The notes: generated by a model from the letters alone, not told the origin. A stretch of DNA of 64,000 bases from Betaproteobacteria bacterium (GCA_947476535.1 CANJRC010000007.1:1-64000), one strand, 5' to 3'; counted from the first letter of the stretch, positions 1-10,245 are shown. Translations and numbers: made by a program.

Positions 1-623
1 ACCGCGACTTCAAGGCGCGCATGGGCCTCAACCCGCCGATGGTGGATGCCGATCGCGTGCGCAGCCTGGTTGAATCGATGGATGGCAAAGGGCAGCTCGC
101 CATCGACATCGCGCAGCGCTGGGGCACGGTAGAGTCGGCCCAGGCCTGCTACGAAATGGATGACATCGGGCTCATGTGGATCGAGGACCCGCTGCACCAG
201 GACAACTACGACGGCATGCGCAACCTGGTTGAAAGCCTTGATACGCCCATCTGCACCGGCGAAAACGCCTACGGCGTGCGCGGGCCGGTGCGCATCATGG
301 ACGAGATCGGCTGCCCCTATGTGATGCTCGATCTCGAGCGCTGTGGTGGTATCACCGGCTGGCGCAAGGCCGCGGCGGTAGCCGAGACGCGCAGCGTGCG
401 CATGACCACGCACGTGTACCCGCACATTGGCGTGCACCTGGTGTGCGGCACGCCGGCGGCGACCATCGGTGAATACCTGCCGTGGTGGGACGACCTGCTA
501 GGCGGCCCCATCGCGGTGAAGGACGGTTACGCCGTCCCCGGCGAGGCACCGGGCGTCGGTGCAGAGGTGGCATCGAGCTTGTTCCCGCGCGCGGTGTGGA
601 AAAACATCATCAAGCAGGCCTGA
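1..623 (+). CDS. Mandelate racemase/muconate lactonizing enzyme (enolase superfamily) protein, C-terminal part, truncated by window start
   Basis: ORF 21..623 open to the window edge; motifs WIEDPLHQDNYDG, TGENAYG, DLERCGGITGWRKAA, HVYPHIGVHL typical of the enolase-superfamily barrel. Confidence 0.8.
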   Translation, partial: RDFKARMGLNPPMVDADRVRSLVESMDGKGQLAIDIAQRWGTVESAQACYEMDDIGLMWIEDPLHQDNYDGMRNLVESLDTPICTGENAYGVRGPVRIMDEIGCPYVMLDLERCGGITGWRKAAAVAETRSVRMTTHVYPHIGVHLVCGTPAATIGEYLPWWDDLLGGPIAVKDGYAVPGEAPGVGAEVASSLFPRAVWKNIIKQA

Positions 624-635
624 TCGGAGGACAGC

Positions 636-2723
636 ATGGGACAAACCAACGTAATGCCGCCCGCCATGAAACTATTGAAGGGCATCTCCGTCGCGAGGCT
701 CGGCAAGAGCCGCGTCGGGCGCATGTTCGAACGACTGCTTCTGCAGCAGGGCGCAACCGCCGCCACTGCAGTCGCGAAGGCCGACCTTGTCATCGACGAC
801 CGAACCGGAGACGTTGGTGCCGAACCTCAGCCTGCGACGGCGGTGACGGCCATCGTCGTGCGCTTTATAGACTTTCCCCCCGGCCACCCGCGGGCTTCCT
901 CGCGGCGCACGCTGAACGATGAACTCATCCATGCCGAGCTGGGACTCAACCGACTCTCGGCCGGCAAGGTCGATGGTGACCCCTCTGGCCCGCATGGCAC
1001 CGAGCCCCTGCCCATGGCTAGCGCCTACAGTGCCATCTGGGCCTCGGTACACGCAGGCGCGGCACTGTTGCGGCGCGACCAGACGGGGCGCGGCGACACC
1101 ATCGAATGGCCGCTCTACTCGGCAGGCCTCACGGTGCTGGCGCGGCGGCTGCTGTTTCCCGAAAATCCGGCGGTGATCGACCCGCTCTCGCTGCCGCACC
1201 TGCCGCAGGCGGAGATCTATGCCGCTTCTGACGGCCGCTACGTCATGAGCCAGGGCCACCACGCAGGCTTTGTCGAGTCGATGATGACAGCGGCCGGCAA
1301 GCACGAATGGAGCGTGCCCGCCGGACAGGGCCTCGCGCGCTTGCCGGACCGCGCCGCCGAAGCGATGTGGGCCGAGCGCATGGCCGGCATGTTCCTCGAG
1401 CGGCCATCGATGGAGTGGGAAGACAGCATCAATGCGCTGAACGGTGCCTTGACCGTCTGCCGCACGGCTGACGAGTGGCTCGCCAATGCACATGCGCGCG
1501 AAGCCGAGATTGTGGTCGAAGAAGGCGGCCGGCTGACTGCGGGCCCCGGCGTGCGCGCCTTCATGCCGGAGGACCTACCGCGCGCCACGGTGCCAGCGCG
1601 TCCGATTGGTTCACAAGCGGGTGCGCCGACGGTCGCCAAGATGGAACAACTGAAGCCGGGCGACCTGCCGCTTGCCGGGGTGAAGGTGGTTGATTTCGCC
1701 ATCATCCTTGCCGGCCCCACCTGCGGGCGCACGCTGGCCGAGCTGGGCGCCGACGTGATCAAGGTCGACCCTGCCGTGCGCCCGGGCAGCACCTATGGCT
1801 GGCTGGACGTGAACCGCGGCAAGCGCAGCCTGTCGGTGAACTTGCGCCGCGCCGCGGGCCTCGACATCGCGCGGCGGCTGGTGGCCGGCTGCGACGTGCT
1901 GGTGGAGAACTTCCGTATCGGCAAGCTGGCGAGCCTTGGCCTGGGCTTCGAAGATGCCGCGCGCCTTCGCCCTGGCATCGTGTATGCATCGCTCAACGCC
2001 TTCGATCATGGTGGGCCGTGGGCGGCCCGCGCCGGCTGGGAACACAACGCGCAGGCCGCCTCGGGCATGCAGGTGGCGCGCGCACAGAACGGCGTCGCCA
2101 AGCAGGTGCCCGTGCCGGTGAACGATTATTCGACGGGCCTGCTCGGCGCCTTCGGCGTACTGATGGCGCTGCGTGATGCGCGCGCCACGGGCCGCGCGGT
2201 GCGTGTGGGCGGGAGTCTCGCGCGTAGCGCCACCTTCATCCGCGACGACCAGCTCTTCCCGCATCTCTCGGCCGGCGAAGTGCGCGCGGCCACGCAGGTC
2301 ATCCGCTGCCGCGACGGCTGGGTGCGCGTCGAGAAGACCCAGGCATTCGACAAGTTGCCGGCTGCGCTCGTCCCCGGGCTGGCCGGTGCCGATTCTACGG
2401 AAGCCATCGCGCGCCTTTCTGCCGCAGGCGTCGTGGCCGTGCGCGAGCGCACCGTGGGCGACCTCGTCAAGGACAAGAGCCTGGAGGCGGACCACCTGCG
2501 CGTGAATTGGTCCCACCCGCACTGGGGTCCGATGTCTCAGGTGATCGTTCACCCGTCGCAGTCGGCTATCGGCTGCGCGCGCGGCTGGCCGGCTGAGGAA
2601 CCCGGTGAAGAGACGCGCGTCATCCTTGGCGAACTGGGCTACAGCGCCAAGGAGATCGACATCTTCGTAGCGACGAAGGTTGTCTCCGAACGCCTGCCCC
2701 TATTCGACCAGCCGGGCGCATGA
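636..2723 (+). CDS. CaiB/BaiF (class III) CoA-transferase family protein, tandem two-domain form (695 aa)
   Basis: C-terminal half PLAGVKVVDFAIILAGPTCGRTLAELGADVIKVDP...LDVNRGKRSLSVNL is typical class III CoA-transferase; N-terminal half has a second, divergent copy. Confidence 0.85.
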   Translation: MGQTNVMPPAMKLLKGISVARLGKSRVGRMFERLLLQQGATAATAVAKADLVIDDRTGDVGAEPQPATAVTAIVVRFIDFPPGHPRASSRRTLNDELIHAELGLNRLSAGKVDGDPSGPHGTEPLPMASAYSAIWASVHAGAALLRRDQTGRGDTIEWPLYSAGLTVLARRLLFPENPAVIDPLSLPHLPQAEIYAASDGRYVMSQGHHAGFVESMMTAAGKHEWSVPAGQGLARLPDRAAEAMWAERMAGMFLERPSMEWEDSINALNGALTVCRTADEWLANAHAREAEIVVEEGGRLTAGPGVRAFMPEDLPRATVPARPIGSQAGAPTVAKMEQLKPGDLPLAGVKVVDFAIILAGPTCGRTLAELGADVIKVDPAVRPGSTYGWLDVNRGKRSLSVNLRRAAGLDIARRLVAGCDVLVENFRIGKLASLGLGFEDAARLRPGIVYASLNAFDHGGPWAARAGWEHNAQAASGMQVARAQNGVAKQVPVPVNDYSTGLLGAFGVLMALRDARATGRAVRVGGSLARSATFIRDDQLFPHLSAGEVRAATQVIRCRDGWVRVEKTQAFDKLPAALVPGLAGADSTEAIARLSAAGVVAVRERTVGDLVKDKSLEADHLRVNWSHPHWGPMSQVIVHPSQSAIGCARGWPAEEPGEETRVILGELGYSAKEIDIFVATKVVSERLPLFDQPGA

Positions 2724-2790
2724 ACACCGCGAACGAAACGCGCAGACAACGCTCAAAAGAAAACGATCAACTCTAAAGGAGACCAGTCAA

Positions 2791-3936
2791 ATGGCACGCA
2801 GTTACAACGTAGTAGATGCAGACGCACACGTCCTCGAGCCCGCGGACCTGTGGCTCAATTACCTGGAAGACAAGCACAAGAAAGACGCGCCGCAGATGCT
2901 GCATGACGCCAGCGGCGCGGAAATGTTCCGTGTCGAGGAAGGCAACATCGTGCAGTTCGGCAAGACCATCCCGACCGGGTTTGCCGCGGTGGGCGGCATT
3001 GGCATGCGCGAAGGCGTCAAGCCGGAAGGCACGTCCTACTTCGATGGCAAGCCCGGCGGATTCGATCCGCACAAGCGCATTCCCGACATGGATGCCGAAG
3101 GCATCGATTGCTCGTTCCTCTATCCGAGCCTGGGCCTCTACATGGGGGGCATCCGCAATCCCGAGCTAGCCGCGGCGACCTGCCATGCCTACAACCGCTG
3201 GCTGGCCGACTATTGCGGCATGTATCCGGAGCGCCTTTTCGGCGTGGCCATGGTGCCGATGCAGACTGTCGAAGGCGCGGTGAAGGAAATAGAATTCGCG
3301 GCAAGAAAGCTCGGCATGAAGGCCGGCTTCATCCGTCCCAATCCGTCCTACCACCGCTTCCTGCACCACCCGGAGAACGATCCCATCTGGCGCGCCTGCG
3401 AAGACAACGACTTCGCCGTTGCCGTGCACACGGCATCATCGAACGTCGGCATGTCGGTGCTGGGCGATGACCGCTTCGGCACGCCGACCGGGACTGCCTA
3501 TGCGGTCAAGCACGCCACGACCCATACGCTGGAGATGATGGCGGCGGTCACCAGCTTCGTCATGTGCGGTGTGTGCGACCGTTTCCCGAAGCTGCGCGTC
3601 GGTTTCATGGAGGCGGGCGGCGGCTGGGTGGCCGGCTGGCTCGATCGCATGGATCGGCACTTCGACGACAAGTCCATGAACGATACGAAACTCAGTCTGC
3701 GCCCGAGCGATATCTTTCGCCGCCAGTGCTTCATCTCCTTCGAGCCCGTCGAGGGGACGTTGCCCCTGCTGGCCGATTACATCGGTCGTACCAACATCCT
3801 GTGGGCGACCGACTATCCGCATTCGGATGGCTATACGGATGCGCCGGGAATGATCCGGCGCATGAAAATGCCTGCCGACCTGGAGAAGGTCATTTTTGCA
3901 ACGGGCGCCAAGCGGCTGTACGGCATGCAGGCCTGA
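2791..3936 (+). CDS. Amidohydrolase family 2 (ACMSD-like metal-dependent hydrolase)
   Basis: MARSYNVVDADAHVLEPADLW start, GGGWVAGWLDRMDRH, ILWATDYPHSDG; ATG at 2791 after AAAGGAGA Shine-Dalgarno. Confidence 0.85.
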   Translation: MARSYNVVDADAHVLEPADLWLNYLEDKHKKDAPQMLHDASGAEMFRVEEGNIVQFGKTIPTGFAAVGGIGMREGVKPEGTSYFDGKPGGFDPHKRIPDMDAEGIDCSFLYPSLGLYMGGIRNPELAAATCHAYNRWLADYCGMYPERLFGVAMVPMQTVEGAVKEIEFAARKLGMKAGFIRPNPSYHRFLHHPENDPIWRACEDNDFAVAVHTASSNVGMSVLGDDRFGTPTGTAYAVKHATTHTLEMMAAVTSFVMCGVCDRFPKLRVGFMEAGGGWVAGWLDRMDRHFDDKSMNDTKLSLRPSDIFRRQCFISFEPVEGTLPLLADYIGRTNILWATDYPHSDGYTDAPGMIRRMKMPADLEKVIFATGAKRLYGMQA

Positions 3937-3976
3937 CCAGACGATTTCCCTTGCGAGCGAATTAATTACTGAGGCA

Positions 3977-5008
3977 ATGACGATGACCCGAATCAAGTTG
4001 GGCGTGAGCCTGGTCTGCGACCGGATCCGGGAATACCCGGGCTGGGTGAAGGCAGTGGAACAGGCAGGGTTCGATGCCATCGGCGTGGGCGACTCGCCCT
4101 CCCTTTACCCGGAGGTGTATTCGCAGGCCACCATCGTGGCGCTGAACACGCACCGCGTGATGTTCGGCCCGCGTGTCACCAATCCCATCACGCGCCACCC
4201 GATGGTCACAGCCTCTGCCATCGCCACGGTGGATGAACTCTCTGGCGGCCGCGCGGTACTGGGTATCGGCACGGGCGACTCCGCGGCCTACAGCGCGGGC
4301 GAAAAGTCAGTCACTCTGGATTACATGAGCAGCTACATCCGCGCGCTGCGCGACATGTGGTCGGATGGTGCCGCGGTGTTCAACGGCAAGAAGATGGTGT
4401 TCCGCAAGCACCGCATGATCCCCATCTACATGGCCGCGCACGGCCCCAAGTCGTTGAAGCTCGCCGGCGCCACCTGCGAGGGCGTCATCATCGGCGGCGG
4501 CGTGGGGAAGGACCTCGTGGCCGATGCGCTGTCATACGTAGCCGATGGCGCGAAGAGCGCCGGGCGGCGCATCGAGGACATCGACATCTGGTGGCTGATC
4601 GGCGCCAGCATCGAGCCCACGCTGCCCGCGGCCATCCAGACCATCAAGACCCACCTCGCCGCCGCGGCCAACGCCACGTTCCGCCTTGGCGTGCGGAACA
4701 ACAAGGGCGTGCCCAAGGAATTCGAAGAAAAGCTCGAGCAACTCATCCGCGGTTATGACTATACCGAGCACGAGCACGTCGGCCACGACAAGAACAACGT
4801 CAACGCCATCGAGAAGCTCGGCCTCACCGACTACCTCGCCAACCGATTCACCGTGGCCGGAAATCCCGAGCAGTTTGCCGCGCGTGTGAAGCAGATCGCC
4901 GGCTGGGGCGCCAACCAGCTCTGGTTCACCATGCCCAAGCCCGACAAGTACGCATTCATCGACGCCATGCGGGAAAAAGTGATTCCGACGTTGAGTCCGG
5001 CGCGCTGA
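3977..5008 (+). CDS. LLM class flavin-dependent (luciferase-like/F420-type) oxidoreductase
   Basis: GFDAIGVGDSP, FGPRVTNPITRHPMVTASAIATVDELSGGRAVLGIGTGDSA. Confidence 0.88.
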   Translation: MTMTRIKLGVSLVCDRIREYPGWVKAVEQAGFDAIGVGDSPSLYPEVYSQATIVALNTHRVMFGPRVTNPITRHPMVTASAIATVDELSGGRAVLGIGTGDSAAYSAGEKSVTLDYMSSYIRALRDMWSDGAAVFNGKKMVFRKHRMIPIYMAAHGPKSLKLAGATCEGVIIGGGVGKDLVADALSYVADGAKSAGRRIEDIDIWWLIGASIEPTLPAAIQTIKTHLAAAANATFRLGVRNNKGVPKEFEEKLEQLIRGYDYTEHEHVGHDKNNVNAIEKLGLTDYLANRFTVAGNPEQFAARVKQIAGWGANQLWFTMPKPDKYAFIDAMREKVIPTLSPAR

Positions 5009-5142
5009 TGCTTAGGGTCGCGAGGGGACTTATCCCCTCGCCTGTGGCGTGCTGGTGGTTATGAAGGGGGGCTTGGAGATCAAAAACAGATTGCTGACAA
5101 TTCAGGACCTAGCACAATGTAGATCCTGTATCGGCAATTCAA

Positions 5143-6111
5143 TTACTGACGTTCGATCTTGACCGTATCGATGGTCTTGTTGAACTGAGCGATTTCATCG
5201 ACCACGCGCTTCTGCGCTTCCGCGGGGGGCATCCACAGGGTTTGGTAGCCTCGCGCGGCATAACGAGCTTTGGCTTCCGGCGGAGTGATGATGGTGCGGA
5301 CTTCCGCGTTGATGCGGTCGATCACCGCTTGCGGCGTGCCGCGCGGCGCGTAAAGCCCCGTCCAGAAAGTGGGCGTGTAGCCGGGAAAGCCGCTTTCCTC
5401 GAAGGTGGGCACGTTGGGCATTTGCGGGAGGCGCTGTTTGGAGGTGACCGCAAGGAGGCGCACTTTGCCCGCATCCGCCTGAGGCTGGGCAAAGGTGACG
5501 TCCGCAAACGACAGTTGGACCTGGTTGGCCATGGTGGCCGGCAGGTACTCGGCCCCGCCTTTGTAGGGCACGTGAACCATGTCCAGGCCCGCACGCACGG
5601 CGAAATCGGCGTTCACGAGGTGCACGATGCCGCCGATGCCACTGGTGCCGTAGTTGATCTTGCCCGGGCGCGCCTTGGCATAGGCGACGAATTCCTGCAG
5701 CGTCTTGGCCGGGAGGTCCGGATTGATGTAGATGCCGAAAACGCCTTCGAACAATGGCGAGATCGCTACCAGGTCCTTGGCGATGTCGAAATCGGGCTTG
5801 CTGCGCATGGCCTGGTTTGAGGTGAGTCCGTTGGTGACGAAAAGCAGGTTGTAGCCGTCAGGCTGCGCGTTGATCACCTTCTTGGCGGCGACGATGCCAC
5901 CCCCGCCCGATACGGTCTCGACGATGATGGCCTGTCCCATGCGCTCGGACAGGAGTTTGGCGACTTCGCGGGCGAGGATATCGGTGGTCGAACCGGCCGC
6001 CATCGCGGACGTAAACGTGACCGGGCGCGTCGGGTACGACTGCGCAATGGCTCCGGCGCAAACCGACAACAGCAAGGTGAGCATTGCTAACCGTTTGAAC
6101 GGGTGATTCAT
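5143..6111 (-). CDS. Bug-type tripartite tricarboxylate transporter substrate-binding protein
   Basis: Signal peptide then YPTRPVTFTSAMAAGSTTDILAREVAKLLSERMGQAIIVE, typical Bug/TctC; start set at MNHPFKRLAML. Confidence 0.88.
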   Translation of the reverse strand: MNHPFKRLAMLTLLLSVCAGAIAQSYPTRPVTFTSAMAAGSTTDILAREVAKLLSERMGQAIIVETVSGGGGIVAAKKVINAQPDGYNLLFVTNGLTSNQAMRSKPDFDIAKDLVAISPLFEGVFGIYINPDLPAKTLQEFVAYAKARPGKINYGTSGIGGIVHLVNADFAVRAGLDMVHVPYKGGAEYLPATMANQVQLSFADVTFAQPQADAGKVRLLAVTSKQRLPQMPNVPTFEESGFPGYTPTFWTGLYAPRGTPQAVIDRINAEVRTIITPPEAKARYAARGYQTLWMPPAEAQKRVVDEIAQFNKTIDTVKIERQ

Positions 6112-6576
6112 GGTTTTGTCCCTCCGGGGAAAGTGAGGAACCGACATCCGGTGACTGCGAGGCAGTCTCGATTGCGGTCCGTGAGGCAGAGGCTGTAGGT
6201 TACCCGAAGTCGTGGGTGCTGACACTCGGCTCTCTGTGCCGGTATTCGAGCGCAGACTGGCCAGCGTCTGCTTACCCCATGGTGCCATCGCGCTCATGGG
6301 TGCCTCTTGCCTCGACAATGCGGTCGCCATGCAGATCGGCGCCGAGTTCCTTGACGCGCGCCGCGATTTTGCGCTGGCGCGCCGTTTGCAGCGGTGGCAT
6401 GAACTCGTCACTGGAGACGGACTGCACGGGGATCGGTGAGGGAAACAGCGCTGCTTCGGGCGTGAGCTGGCTCATGACTCCTCCCAGGTGCGTACGCGTG
6501 GTGGAAACAGGGCGATGCAGGGCTGAACCGCAATACTTAAATACTGTCAATCTGCAACAGAAATACCCATATCGCC

Positions 6577-7269
6577 TTAAACTATCGGTAATATCCTGAC
6601 ACGCAACTCGCCAAGGCCATCGATGGCGGCAATGAGCTCATCGCCCGGCTTGGCGGCACCCACGCCGGCGGGCGTCCCTGTCATGATCAGGTCGCCCGCT
6701 TCCAGCGTGTAGTGCTGCGACAGGAACGCGATCTGCTCGGGCACGCTCCAGATCATCTGTTCAATGTTGGCATCCTGCTTGACCTGTCCGTTGACCTGCA
6801 GCCAGATGCGCGCCTTGGACGGATGTCCGATTTTCGCCGCAGGCACCAGCGTTCCCATGGGTGCCGCCTGGTCGAAATCCTTGCCGAAAGTCCACGGCTG
6901 GCCCTTGTCCTTGCCGACCTGTTGCAGGTCGCGGCGGGTCATGTCAAGACCGACGGTGTAGCCCCAGACATGCGCGTTGGCATTCTCGGCTGCAATGCGC
7001 GCACCACCCTTGCCGATGGCCACCACCATTTCGGTTTCCCAATGGTAGTTGGCGGTCTTGGGCGGGTAGGGAATGTCGCCACCACCCGGCACGACATCGT
7101 GCGCGGCCTTGGCGAAGAAGAAGGGTTGCTCGCGTCCGGTGCCACCCATTTCCTTCTGATGGTCGGCGTAATTGCGGCCGACGCAGAACACGCGGCGAAC
7201 GGGGAAGCGGTCGTTTGATCCGCTGACGGCGAGGGATACCGGATCCCAGAGGGGAATGATGTGGCTCAT
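6577..7269 (-). CDS. Fumarylacetoacetate hydrolase family protein (fumarylpyruvate hydrolase-like)
   Basis: VFCVGRNYADHQKEMG, PFFFAKAAHDVV, GDLIMTGTPAGVGAAKPGD; start set at MSHIIPLWDP. Confidence 0.88.
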   Translation of the reverse strand: MSHIIPLWDPVSLAVSGSNDRFPVRRVFCVGRNYADHQKEMGGTGREQPFFFAKAAHDVVPGGGDIPYPPKTANYHWETEMVVAIGKGGARIAAENANAHVWGYTVGLDMTRRDLQQVGKDKGQPWTFGKDFDQAAPMGTLVPAAKIGHPSKARIWLQVNGQVKQDANIEQMIWSVPEQIAFLSQHYTLEAGDLIMTGTPAGVGAAKPGDELIAAIDGLGELRVRILPIV

Positions 7270-7300
7270 GGGGCGGAATTGTCGCATAGCGGCCGGGAAT

Positions 7301-7329
7301 AAAAAAAGGGCACCGGTGAAGGTGCCCTT
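7301..7329 (-). terminator. Rho-independent terminator downstream of amtB
   Basis: On minus strand AAGGGCACC-TTCACC-GGTGCCCTT, perfect 9-bp stem, followed by a T run. Confidence 0.85.
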
Positions 7330-7409
7330 GAAAGTCAAAGCCCTTGCGGGCTTCGCCCCTGCTCGTTGCCGGCATGTGGGGCCGTATGCCCCATATGCCG
7401 GGGATTCGG

Positions 7410-8903
7410 TTAGTGGTGGTAGGCGGACTCGCCGTGATAGGTCGTGTCCAGGCCTTCGCGCTCTTCTTCTTCGCTGACCCGCAGGCCGATGACGATGTCC
7501 ACGATCTTGAAGGCGATGAAGGCGACCACGCCGGACCAGACGAGCGCGGTGCCGACGGCCCAGAGCTGGCTCATGAACTGCGCGCCCATGTCGTATTCGC
7601 CGACCTTGTTGATGACGTAGTCGTAGACCCCTGCGCCGCCGAGCGACGGTGACGCGAAGATCGCGGTGCCGAGGGCGCCGACGATACCGCCGACGCCGTG
7701 CACGCCGAATACGTCCAGCGCGTCATCGGCCCCCAGCAGCTTCTTCAGGCTGTGCACCGCCCACAGGCACAGTCCACCGGCGATGGCGCCCAGAGCGATC
7801 GATCCCATCGGGCCGACGAAGCCGCAGGCTGGTGTGACCGCCACCAGGCCGGCAACCGCTCCCGAGGCCGCACCCACCATGCTGGGCTTGCCCTTGAAGA
7901 TCCACTCAAGAAAGGTCCAGGCCAGTGTTGCGGCAGCCGTGGCGACCAGCGTGTTGATGAATGCCAGTGCAGCGGTTCCCGTGGCTTCGAGGTTGGAGCC
8001 GACGTTGAAGCCGAACCAGCCCACCCACAGCAGGCAGGCGCCAACCATGGTCATGGTCACGCTGTGCGGAGTCATCGATTCCCGACCCAGGCCCAGGCGC
8101 TTGCCGAGTACGAAGGCACCCACCAGACCGGCAATACCCGCATTGATGTGCACCACCGTGCCGCCCGCAAAGTCGATGGCACCTTTCTGGAACAGGAACC
8201 CGGCGTGGCTGGCAGCCAGCTCAGCTGCTTTCGCGTCGGTGTAGGCGTCCGGGCCGTCCCAGTACCAGACCATGTGCGCCATCGGCAGGTACGAGAAGGT
8301 GAACCAGAGCACCATGAACAGCAGCACGGCCGAGAACTTGATGCGCTCGGCAAAGGCGCCGATGATCAGTGCCGGCGTGATGGCGGCAAAGGTCAGCTGG
8401 AAAGCGACGTAGATGTACTCGGGGATGTACTGCCCCTTGCTGAACGTCGCCACGTTGCTGTCAGGCGTGATGCCGGCCATGAACAGCTTGGAGAACCCGC
8501 CGAAGAACGCGTTGCCTTCGGTAAAGGCGATGCTGTAGCCGTAAATCACCCACAGTACCGCCAGCAGAGAGAAGGTGACGAAGGTCTGCATCAGGATGGA
8601 CAGCATGTTCTTGGAGCGGACGAGGCCGCCGTAGAACAGTGCCAGGCCGGGAATGGTCATCAAGATCACGAAGGCCGTGGCGACGATCATCCAGGCGGTG
8701 TCACCCTTGTCCACTTTTTGCGGAGGGGTGGCAGCAGCGGGTGTTGCTGCGGCTGCGGCAGGCGCAGCAGCCGGGGCTGCGGCAGCTGGAGCCGCCGCGG
8801 CAGGTGCCGCGGTTGCCGCCGGCTTGTCATCCGCAGCCCATGTCGGTGCCGCGAATGTCACGGCGCCAAAGACTGCAAGCAAAGCGAGTAGCTTTTTCAT
8901 CAT
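7410..8903 (-). CDS. amtB: Ammonium transporter with Ala/Pro-rich N-terminal extension
   Basis: GDTAWMIVATAFVILMTIPGLALFYGGLVRSKN, DFAGGTVVHINAGIAGLVGA, typical Amt. Confidence 0.95.
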   Translation of the reverse strand: MMKKLLALLAVFGAVTFAAPTWAADDKPAATAAPAAAAPAAAAPAAAPAAAAATPAAATPPQKVDKGDTAWMIVATAFVILMTIPGLALFYGGLVRSKNMLSILMQTFVTFSLLAVLWVIYGYSIAFTEGNAFFGGFSKLFMAGITPDSNVATFSKGQYIPEYIYVAFQLTFAAITPALIIGAFAERIKFSAVLLFMVLWFTFSYLPMAHMVWYWDGPDAYTDAKAAELAASHAGFLFQKGAIDFAGGTVVHINAGIAGLVGAFVLGKRLGLGRESMTPHSVTMTMVGACLLWVGWFGFNVGSNLEATGTAALAFINTLVATAAATLAWTFLEWIFKGKPSMVGAASGAVAGLVAVTPACGFVGPMGSIALGAIAGGLCLWAVHSLKKLLGADDALDVFGVHGVGGIVGALGTAIFASPSLGGAGVYDYVINKVGEYDMGAQFMSQLWAVGTALVWSGVVAFIAFKIVDIVIGLRVSEEEEREGLDTTYHGESAYHH

Positions 8904-8912
8904 GAGTCTCCC

Positions 8913-9260
<348 letters not shown>

Positions 9261-9274
9261 TTATGCTGATCCGG

Positions 9275-9309
9275 AAAAAACAAGAGGGCGGCTGTTTCTC
9301 GCCCCCTTG
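9275..9309 (-). terminator. Rho-independent terminator between porin gene and glnK
   Basis: Minus strand CAAGGGGGCG-AGAAACAGC-CGCCCTCTTG followed by TTTTTT; one mismatch in stem. Confidence 0.75.
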
Positions 9310-9321
9310 TTCTCGAGGCGG

Positions 9322-10245
9322 TTAGAAAGTCTTCTGGACGCCCAGTGTGAGCTGACCCTTGCCAATGTTGGTGCCGTACACGTTTTGGTAGATGTCACCG
9401 GTGACCGCGTTGTTGGTTACTTGCTTCTTGGCATTGGTGCTGGTAGCTGCGAGCGACCAGGTTGCGCCCATCCAGTCCTTGGTCACGCCGACCTTGTAAT
9501 CGGAGTAGCTGAACACGTTATTGTTGAGCGTGGTCGCGGCGCCGAAACCGAAGGCGAGCACGGGGGAGGTGCCCTTGTAGGTCTGTTTGCCGTAGTGAAG
9601 GCCGAGCGTGAAGCCGCTTTCACCCAAGGGAATCGCTGCGGACAGATCCAGATAGTTCGATCCCTTGGAATTCTTCACGCCGAAGGTGTCGCTGGTCGCC
9701 TGCGAATATTTCATCGTGAACCATTTCCAGCCGAGGGAGCCATAAAACTCCAGCGTGTCGGGCTTGGACATCAGGGTGGCCAGGTTTTCGTATTTGCCGG
9801 GGTAGTAGTATTTCAAGGCGCCGAGGTCATAGGAAATGTCATTGGCGAAGCTGCCCTTGTATCCGCCGTAGAAATCCCATTCCAGGCTGGCGGTATTGAA
9901 CTGATTGGCGGCGAACGGTGCGCCGGCACCACCAGGTGAACCCAGGCTTACCGGACCGGGCGCGGTGCCCTTGGGTGTGCCCATGTTCTGGTCCGTGTAC
10001 CAGCTGATGTTTGACCCCCATGTTCCAAGGTAGAAGCCGCTCGAATGCGAGTAGTCGAAACCACCCTGCAGGGCCGCCTTCTCGTTGGTCTGTGTCAGGC
10101 CGCGGAATATGTACTGGTTGAAAAGCCCGACATTCCCGGTGAATGTGTGGGGAGACACCGGTGCGGCATCGGCCGCACAGGCAACTTGCGCCATGGGAGC
10201 AGCCAGCACAGCTGCGACAGCGGAAGCGAGGAGAAGTTTCTTCAT
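9322..10245 (-). CDS. TorF-family putative outer-membrane porin
   Basis: Signal peptide MKKLLLASAVAAVLAAPMAQVACA; FTGNVGLFNQYIFRGLTQTNEKAALQGGFDYSHSSGFYLGTWGSNI; terminal aromatic (QKTF). Confidence 0.85.
   Translation of the reverse strand: MKKLLLASAVAAVLAAPMAQVACAADAAPVSPHTFTGNVGLFNQYIFRGLTQTNEKAALQGGFDYSHSSGFYLGTWGSNISWYTDQNMGTPKGTAPGPVSLGSPGGAGAPFAANQFNTASLEWDFYGGYKGSFANDISYDLGALKYYYPGKYENLATLMSKPDTLEFYGSLGWKWFTMKYSQATSDTFGVKNSKGSNYLDLSAAIPLGESGFTLGLHYGKQTYKGTSPVLAFGFGAATTLNNNVFSYSDYKVGVTKDWMGATWSLAATSTNAKKQVTNNAVTGDIYQNVYGTNIGKGQLTLGVQKTF

Noticed and set aside
8730-8820. GCN-rich repeat considered as CRISPR or VNTR array
   Set aside because: No regular repeat-spacer structure; it encodes the Ala/Pro-rich AmtB linker in frame
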